The position numbers and the translations under genes were made by a program. The notes beneath the pieces were generated by a model that did not search any database, was not told where the DNA came from, and worked only from the letters and a program-made list of their open reading frames with translations. Of a stretch of 64,000 nucleotides of DNA, positions 59,077 through 64,000 are shown piece after piece (positions within the stretch are counted from its first letter, which is position 1; every line of letters begins with the position of its first letter). The stretch comes from Sulfurimicrobium sp963779055 (lineage in GTDB: Bacteria; Pseudomonadota; Gammaproteobacteria; Burkholderiales; Sulfuricellaceae): NCBI GenBank assembly GCA_963779055.1, contig CAVZWN010000001.1, positions 62,001 to 126,000 of the forward strand. The letters are read 5' to 3'.

Positions 59077-60940
59077 ATGGCATTACTGCAAATCGCTGAA
59101 CCTGGCATGAGCGCCGCACCCCACCAGCATCGGCTGGCGGTGGGCATTGATCTGGGGACCACCAATTCCTTGGTCGCCACGGTGCGCAGTGCGCTTGCCG
59201 TGGTGCTGAACGATGAAAATGGCCGCTCGCTACTGCCTTCGGTGGTGCGTTATCACGCCGATGGCGTGGATGTCGGCTGTCACGCGCAGCAAAAGCAGGC
59301 GACGGACCCGCAAAATACCATCGTGTCAGTGAAACGTTTCATGGGGCGCGGCCTGACAGACATTGCCGATGCGGCCCACATGCCCTACCGCTTTGTAGAC
59401 CAGCCCGGCATGGTGCAGATCAGCACGGTTGGCGGGGTGAAAAGCCCGGTGGAGGTTTCGGCGGAAATTCTCAAGGTCTTGCGCCAGCGCGCAGAAAAGT
59501 CTCTCGGCGGCGAACTGGTCGGTGCAGTCATCACCGTGCCTGCCTACTTCGACGATGCCCAGCGTCAGGCCACCAAGGACGCGGCCCGGCTGGCCGGCAT
59601 CAACGTGCTGCGACTGCTCAACGAACCCACCGCCGCCGCTGTGGCCTATGGCCTCGACAACGGCGCAGAGGGCGTGTACGCCGTATTCGATCTGGGGGGC
59701 GGCACCTTCGATATCTCCATCCTCAAGCTTTCCCGTGGCGTATTCGAGGTGCTCGCCACTAATGGCGATTCCGCGCTGGGCGGGGATGATTTCGACCATC
59801 GCATTTATTGCTGGATACTCGAACAGGCCGGTTTGTCCGGACTGAGCCATCAGGATACGCGCCTGTTGCAGAGCCACGCGCGGGCTGCCAAGGAAGTCCT
59901 CACCGAACACGAGGAAGCGACGATCACAGCCGTGCTTTCCACGGGCGAGATGGTGAATCTGACCTTGAATACGGAAATATTTACCGGCATTACCCGGAGT
60001 CTGGTCAGCAAGACCCTGGCGCCGACCCGCAAGGCACTGCGCGATGCCGGCTTGTCCGTCGAAGAGGTCAAGGGTGTGGTCATGGTTGGCGGTTCCACCC
60101 GCATGCCGATCATCCAGCATGCCGTGGGCGAGTTTTTTGCTCAGGAGCCGCTCAACAATCTCGATCCGGACAAGGTGGTGGCACTGGGCGCTGCGATTCA
60201 GGCCAACGTGCTGGCAGGCAACCGGAGCGAGGATGACTGGCTGCTGCTGGATGTGATTCCCCTGTCGCTGGGCCTGGAAACCATGGGCGGCCTGGTGGAG
60301 AAAGTCATTCCGCGCAATTCCACCATCCCCGCCGCGCGCGCCCAGGAATTTACGACTTACAAGGACGGCCAGACCGCCATGAGCATCCACGTGGTGCAGG
60401 GCGAACGCGAACTGGTGAGCGACTGCCGTTCCCTGGCGAAGTTTGAATTACGCGGTATTCCGCCCATGGTGGCCGGCGCGGCACGTATCCGCGTCACCTT
60501 CCAGGTCGATGCCGATGGCCTGCTTTCGGTCACTGGCGCGCGAGCAGAGCACCGGCGTCGAATCCTCGGTCACGGTCAAGCCTTCCTATGGTCTCTCCGA
60601 CGAACAGATCACCTTGATGCTGCAGGCGTCGCAAGCGTATGCCAAGGACGATATGCTGGCTCGCGCGTTGCAGGAAGCCCGGGTGGAAGGCGGTCGCCTG
60701 ATCGAGGCGGTGGAAGCCGCACTGCATGAGGATGGCCATCTGCTCATGGATGGCGAGAGTGACAAGATTGCCGCCGGAATTGAACAATTGCGTGCCGCCA
60801 TTGCCGGCGAGGATCACCGCCGCGTGACCCAGGCGCTGGAAGCCCTGAATCACGCCACCGAGCCCTTTGCCGCACGGCGCATGGACGCCAGCGTCAACAA
60901 GGCCCTGACCGGGCAAAAGCTGGAAGAACTGGAATCCTGA
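59077..60940 (+). pseudogene. hscA: Fe-S chaperone HscA, single frameshift (probably sequencing error)
   Basis: About 621 residues when mended, the normal length. The Hsp70 ATPase domain has AVGIDLGTTNSLVATV, VITVPAYFDDAQRQATKDAA, YAVFDLGGGTFDISIL and MVGGSTRMPIIQ; the substrate domain follows from about 390. At 60535-60536 CACTGGCGCG should read CACTGCGCG (encoding SVTAREQSTGVESSV); one extra G shifts the last 135 codons, which are otherwise perfect (SSVTVKPSYGLSDEQI). AAGGAG precedes the ATG at 59077. HscA drives cluster release from IscU using ATP with HscB. Confidence 0.94.
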
Positions 60941-60949
60941 ATGTGATAA

Positions 60950-61013
60950 CCACGGAGCGCACGGAGAATGCTTTTTGCTGTTTTCTACTCCGTGATCTCC
61001 GTGCGCTCCGTGG
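60950..61013. repeat. Inverted repeat element, CACGGAG family (copy 6)
   Basis: CCACGGAGCGCACGGAG (60950-60966) is matched by the inverse right arm of three CTCCGTG-type units (60988-61013). It lies between hscA and fdx, so it is transcribed within the isc operon. Confidence 0.88.
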
Positions 61014-61038
61014 TAATAAATGAAAACGAGAACCTAAC

Positions 61039-61380
61039 ATGCCCCAACTGATCGTATTGCCCCATGTCGAACTGTGCCCGGAAGGTGCGGTGCTCGAAGC
61101 CAAACCCGGCGTATCCATCTGCGACACGCTGCTCGAGAACGGCATCGAAATCGAGCACGCCTGCGAGAAATCCTGTGCCTGCACCACCTGCCACGTGATC
61201 GTGCGCGAGGGTCTGGATTCCCTCAACGAGGCCGAGGAGCTGGAAGAGGACATGCTCGACAAGGCCTGGGGCCTGGAACCCAATTCCCGCCTCTCCTGCC
61301 AGACCATCGTGGACGCTCAGGATCTGGTGATCGAGATTCCCAAGTACACCATCAACATGGTCAAGGAAGGACATCACTAA
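61039..61380 (+). CDS. fdx: ISC-type [2Fe-2S] ferredoxin
   Basis: 113 residues. The adrenodoxin-type ligands C42, C48, C51 and C87 are in HACEKSCACTTCHVIV and SRLSCQTIV, with an additional C46. It supplies electrons for cluster assembly on IscU. The frame ends at the TAA directly before iscX. Confidence 0.96.
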   Translation: MPQLIVLPHVELCPEGAVLEAKPGVSICDTLLENGIEIEHACEKSCACTTCHVIVREGLDSLNEAEELEEDMLDKAWGLEPNSRLSCQTIVDAQDLVIEIPKYTINMVKEGHH

Positions 61381-61575
61381 ATGCTCTGGACCGACGTACA
61401 CCAGATTGCCGAGGCGCTGTACGACAGCCAGCCCGATACCGACCCCCAATACGTGCGCTTTACTGATTTGCACCGGTGGGTGACGGAACTGGACGGATTC
61501 AGCGACGACCCCAACCGCTCCAGCGAAAAGATTCTCGAAGCCATCCAGATGGCATGGATAGACGAAGCGGAATAA
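61381..61575 (+). CDS. iscX: IscX, small acidic ISC accessory protein
   Basis: 64 residues with the typical DLHRWVTELDGFSDDP and SSEKILEAIQMAWIDE. IscX binds IscS and modulates iron delivery. The ATG follows immediately after the fdx stop. It closes the operon. Confidence 0.95.
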   Translation: MLWTDVHQIAEALYDSQPDTDPQYVRFTDLHRWVTELDGFSDDPNRSSEKILEAIQMAWIDEAE

Positions 61576-61676
61576 TCACCAAGGCGGCGCTTCCGCTCCG
61601 CCTCTCAGCCCACAGGGAAGCGTCCATTTCAGCCGGTTTCCTGCCATGTTAAACTTCCGCCCAGAAGAGGGTGGAA

Positions 61677-62819
61677 ATGGCTGAAGACAGCGATCTCGAA
61701 CGTACAGAACCCGCGTCGGCGCGGCGAATAGAGCAGGCAAGGGAGAAGGGGCAGGTCGCGCGCTCGCGCGAGTTGACCACGGTCGCCATCCTGCTCGCTG
61801 CGGGCGGCAGCCTGATCTTCATGGGCGGCGGTCTGATGGAGCATCTGCGCGCCCTGATGCGAAATTCCCTGACAATGGATCGGGCCGTTATTTTCAATCC
61901 CGAGCAGATGCTGCAGCAACTGCACCTGCACGCGCTGGATATCCTGCTGGCCATTCTGCCTTTTCTGGGGCTGATGATCGTCGTCGCAGTGGCTTCTTCC
62001 GTGGCGATTTCCGGCTGGCTCTTTTCGACACAATCCCTGGTGCCGGATTTTGGCCGCCTCAGCCCCTTGAAAGGCGTCAAGCGCATCATTTCCTGGTCCG
62101 GCATCGTGGAAATGTTCAAGGCGATTGGCAAGTCAGCGCTGATTGGCGGCGTTGCCCTGTGGATCGTATGGCAAAATGTGGATGGCGTGGTATCGCTGGT
62201 GTCTGAGCCGCTTGATTCGGGCCTTCCTCATCTGGCTCGCATGATTGGCTTCACTTTTATGGCGGCGTCCGCATCCATGCTGCTGATTGTTGCGATCGAT
62301 GTTCCTTTCCAGTTGTGGAATCATGCCAAGCAGTTGCGCATGACCAAGGAAGAGGTGCGGCAGGAATCCAAGGAAACCGAGGGCGATCCGCATGTCAAGG
62401 CGCGTATCCGCCAGCTCCAGCGTGAAGCGGCGCGGCGTCGCATGATGTCCGAAGTGCCCAAGGCCGATGTGATCGTCACCAACCCGACTCACTACGCAGT
62501 GGCCTTGCGCTATCAGGAAGGCAAGATGGGTGCGCCGCAGGTGGTGGCCAAGGGGGCGGCGCTGCTGGCGCAACGCATCCGCGAGCTGGGCGAGGAAAAC
62601 CGGGTGCCGATTCTGGAGTCGCCGCCGCTGGCCCGCGCCCTCTACCGGCATGCGGAACTGGGGGAGGAAATCCCCGCCAAGCTGTATACTGCGGTAGCGG
62701 AAGTGCTGGCTTATGTATACCAGCTGCGCCGCTATCGAACCTATGGCGGCACCGCTCCGGAAACGCCACGTGAATTGCCCGTGCCGCCAGAACTGGATTT
62801 TGTAAGGGAAGCAGTTTGA
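61677..62819 (+). CDS. flhB: Flagellar type III export protein FlhB
   Basis: 380 residues from ATG 61677 (a GTG two codons upstream is in frame). Four membrane helices lie between about residues 34 and 210; the cytosolic domain holds the self-cleavage motif NPTH (269-272) in VIVTNPTHYAVALRYQ. FlhB switches export from hook to filament subunits. It starts a flagellar transcript about 100 bases after iscX; no clear sigma-28 or sigma-54 site was found in the gap. A short AGGCGG/CCGCCT hairpin there may end the isc transcript. Confidence 0.95.
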   Translation: MAEDSDLERTEPASARRIEQAREKGQVARSRELTTVAILLAAGGSLIFMGGGLMEHLRALMRNSLTMDRAVIFNPEQMLQQLHLHALDILLAILPFLGLMIVVAVASSVAISGWLFSTQSLVPDFGRLSPLKGVKRIISWSGIVEMFKAIGKSALIGGVALWIVWQNVDGVVSLVSEPLDSGLPHLARMIGFTFMAASASMLLIVAIDVPFQLWNHAKQLRMTKEEVRQESKETEGDPHVKARIRQLQREAARRRMMSEVPKADVIVTNPTHYAVALRYQEGKMGAPQVVAKGAALLAQRIRELGEENRVPILESPPLARALYRHAELGEEIPAKLYTAVAEVLAYVYQLRRYRTYGGTAPETPRELPVPPELDFVREAV

Positions 62820-62838
62820 TTCAATCAGAGGTGACTAA

Positions 62839-64000
62839 ATGAATGCAAGGGTGGATGCGCCGCCCCTGCACAACCGCCGTGGCCTGAAAGGCCTGGTGGG
62901 GCCGGTTCTCATCATCCTGATTCTGGCGATGATGGTCCTGCCGTTGCCGCCGTTCCTGCTCGATCTGCTGTTCACATTCAATATCGCGCTCGCCATGATG
63001 GTGATGCTGGTCAGCCTGTATACCCAGAAACCGCTGGAATTCGCGGTGTTTCCCACTGTTCTGCTGGTGACCACCTTGCTGCGCCTTTCCCTCAACGTGG
63101 CTTCGACCCGGGTGGTGCTGATGGAGGGGCATACCGGACCGGATGCCGCAGGCAAGGTAATCGAGGCGTTCGGGCATTTCCTGGTAGGCGGCAATTACAC
63201 CGTAGGCATTATCGTGTTCATGATCCTGGTGATCATCAATTTCGTGGTGATTACCAAGGGCGCAGGAAGGATTGCCGAGGTCAGCGCGCGCTTTACCCTG
63301 GATGCCATGCCCGGCAAGCAGATGGCCATCGACGCTGATCTCAATGCGGGCCTGATCGGTGAGGATGAGGCGCGTAAGCGCCGCACCGAAATTTCCCAGG
63401 AAGCGGATTTTTTCGGCTCCATGGATGGCGCCAGCAAGTTCGTGCGCGGCGATGCCATCGCCGGCATCCTGATCCTGTTCATCAATATCATCGGCGGTCT
63501 GCTGGTGGGCATCTTCCAGCATAATCTGGATGTTGCCACTGCGGCCAACAACTATACCTTGCTTGCCATTGGCGATGGTCTGGTGGCACAGATCCCGGCG
63601 CTGATCATTTCCACCGCCGCCGGTATGGTGGTCAGCCGCGTGGCGACAGACGAGGATGTGGGGCAGCAGTTGCTCGGCCAGCTCTTCAACAAGCCAACCG
63701 TGTTGTACATTACTGCTTCGATTCTGGCTTTGCTGGGGGTGATTCCCGGCATGCCCCATGTCGCTTTTTTCTTACTGGCCGGCATGCTGGCAGGCGGCGC
63801 TTACTATCTGGAGCAAAAGGCCAGTGCGCCTGAATTGCAAATGGCGCCGCCACCGGAAGCTGTGCAGCCTCCAGAAATGCAGGAAGTGAGCTGGAACGAC
63901 GTGATGCCGGTGGATGCGCTCGGGCTGGAGGTGGGTTACCGCCTGATTCCGCTGGTGGACCGGGCCCAGGATGGTGAACTGCTGCGCCGGATTCGCGGCA
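62839..64000 (+). CDS. flhA: Flagellar type III export protein FlhA (5' part, runs off window)
   Basis: The first 387 codons from the ATG at 62839, preceded by AGAGGTG, open to the window edge. They show the FHIPEP layout: eight hydrophobic helices, the signature RIAEVSARFTLDAMPGKQMA with DADLNAGLI, and the FLIP-like cytosolic loop EADFFGSMDGASKFVRGDAI. The last visible residues (VDALGLEVGYRLIPLVD) are the start of the cytosolic domain. It forms the export gate with FlhB. Nineteen bases separate it from flhB. Confidence 0.95.
   Translation, partial: MNARVDAPPLHNRRGLKGLVGPVLIILILAMMVLPLPPFLLDLLFTFNIALAMMVMLVSLYTQKPLEFAVFPTVLLVTTLLRLSLNVASTRVVLMEGHTGPDAAGKVIEAFGHFLVGGNYTVGIIVFMILVIINFVVITKGAGRIAEVSARFTLDAMPGKQMAIDADLNAGLIGEDEARKRRTEISQEADFFGSMDGASKFVRGDAIAGILILFINIIGGLLVGIFQHNLDVATAANNYTLLAIGDGLVAQIPALIISTAAGMVVSRVATDEDVGQQLLGQLFNKPTVLYITASILALLGVIPGMPHVAFFLLAGMLAGGAYYLEQKASAPELQMAPPPEAVQPPEMQEVSWNDVMPVDALGLEVGYRLIPLVDRAQDGELLRRIRG

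Noticed and set aside
61576..61670. Flagellar sigma-28 or sigma-54 promoter before flhB
   Set aside because: Neither TAAA-N15-GCCGATAA nor GG-N10-GC-type elements with acceptable spacing could be found.

Overview
The window is GC-rich bacterial chromosome with dense, overlapping operons. The cysE-iscR-iscS-iscU-iscA-hscB-hscA-fdx-iscX block next to flhB/flhA, together with RND and MacAB pumps and a phosphoketolase/acetate kinase pair, suggests a free-living Gram-negative betaproteobacterium, perhaps of the Nitrosomonadales/Gallionellales side. That placement is an inference from gene content; no rRNA or tRNA gene was seen.

Layout. 1-7.2 kb (minus): start of a TetR-like regulator, patatin lipoprotein, transaldolase, phosphoketolase, acetate kinase and a Gly/Met-rich lipoprotein. 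7.2-15.8 kb (minus): one long, tightly coupled operon reading tolC-like, hlyD-like, HD-GYP phosphodiesterase, two ABC ATPases, two ABC-2 permeases, a cytochrome c'-like protein and a small membrane protein, with a good promoter and palindromic operator in front. 16-23.3 kb (minus): a Spy/CpxP-like gene heads an outer-membrane-factor/macA/macB operon. It contains an intact macB pair and a second, divergent and frameshift-ridden macA/macB set. 23.3-30 kb (minus): tetR-MFP-RND-OMF efflux operon. 30-33 kb: EF-hand protein, then a CpxR/CpxA-like two-component system. 33.4-38 kb (plus): a Pls/PosA-type single-module peptide synthetase with its own phosphopantetheinyl transferase. 38-46.3 kb: EamA transporter, nadC, a nucleotide-carrier-like MFS protein, two serine hydrolases of the beta-lactamase/PBP fold, and an exported dikinase built like plant glucan water dikinase. 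46.6-53.9 kb: TlpA thioredoxins, clpB behind a sigma-32 promoter, yjbQ, suhB, trmJ. 53.9-61.6 kb (plus): cysE and the isc operon with two IscR-type sites. 61.7-64 kb: flhB and the start of flhA.

How it fits together. Tandem GTAAA boxes with a 10-bp period (the CpxR-box form) lie before cpxR, before the Spy-led MacAB operon, before the EF-hand gene, and upstream of the exporter operon. This suggests a local envelope-stress regulon physically clustered around its regulator. The ISC block is a complete Fe-S assembly operon with a second cysteine desulfurase, and cysE is apparently under the same IscR control.

Quality warning. Conserved single-copy genes (clpB, hscA, the sensor kinase, the EamA gene, the dikinase and a serine hydrolase) are each broken by one or a few single-base indels, in most traceable cases one extra base. 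Most of these breaks are likely sequencing errors rather than real pseudogenes. Three families of intergenic inverted repeats, about eleven copies in all, fill the gaps between genes.
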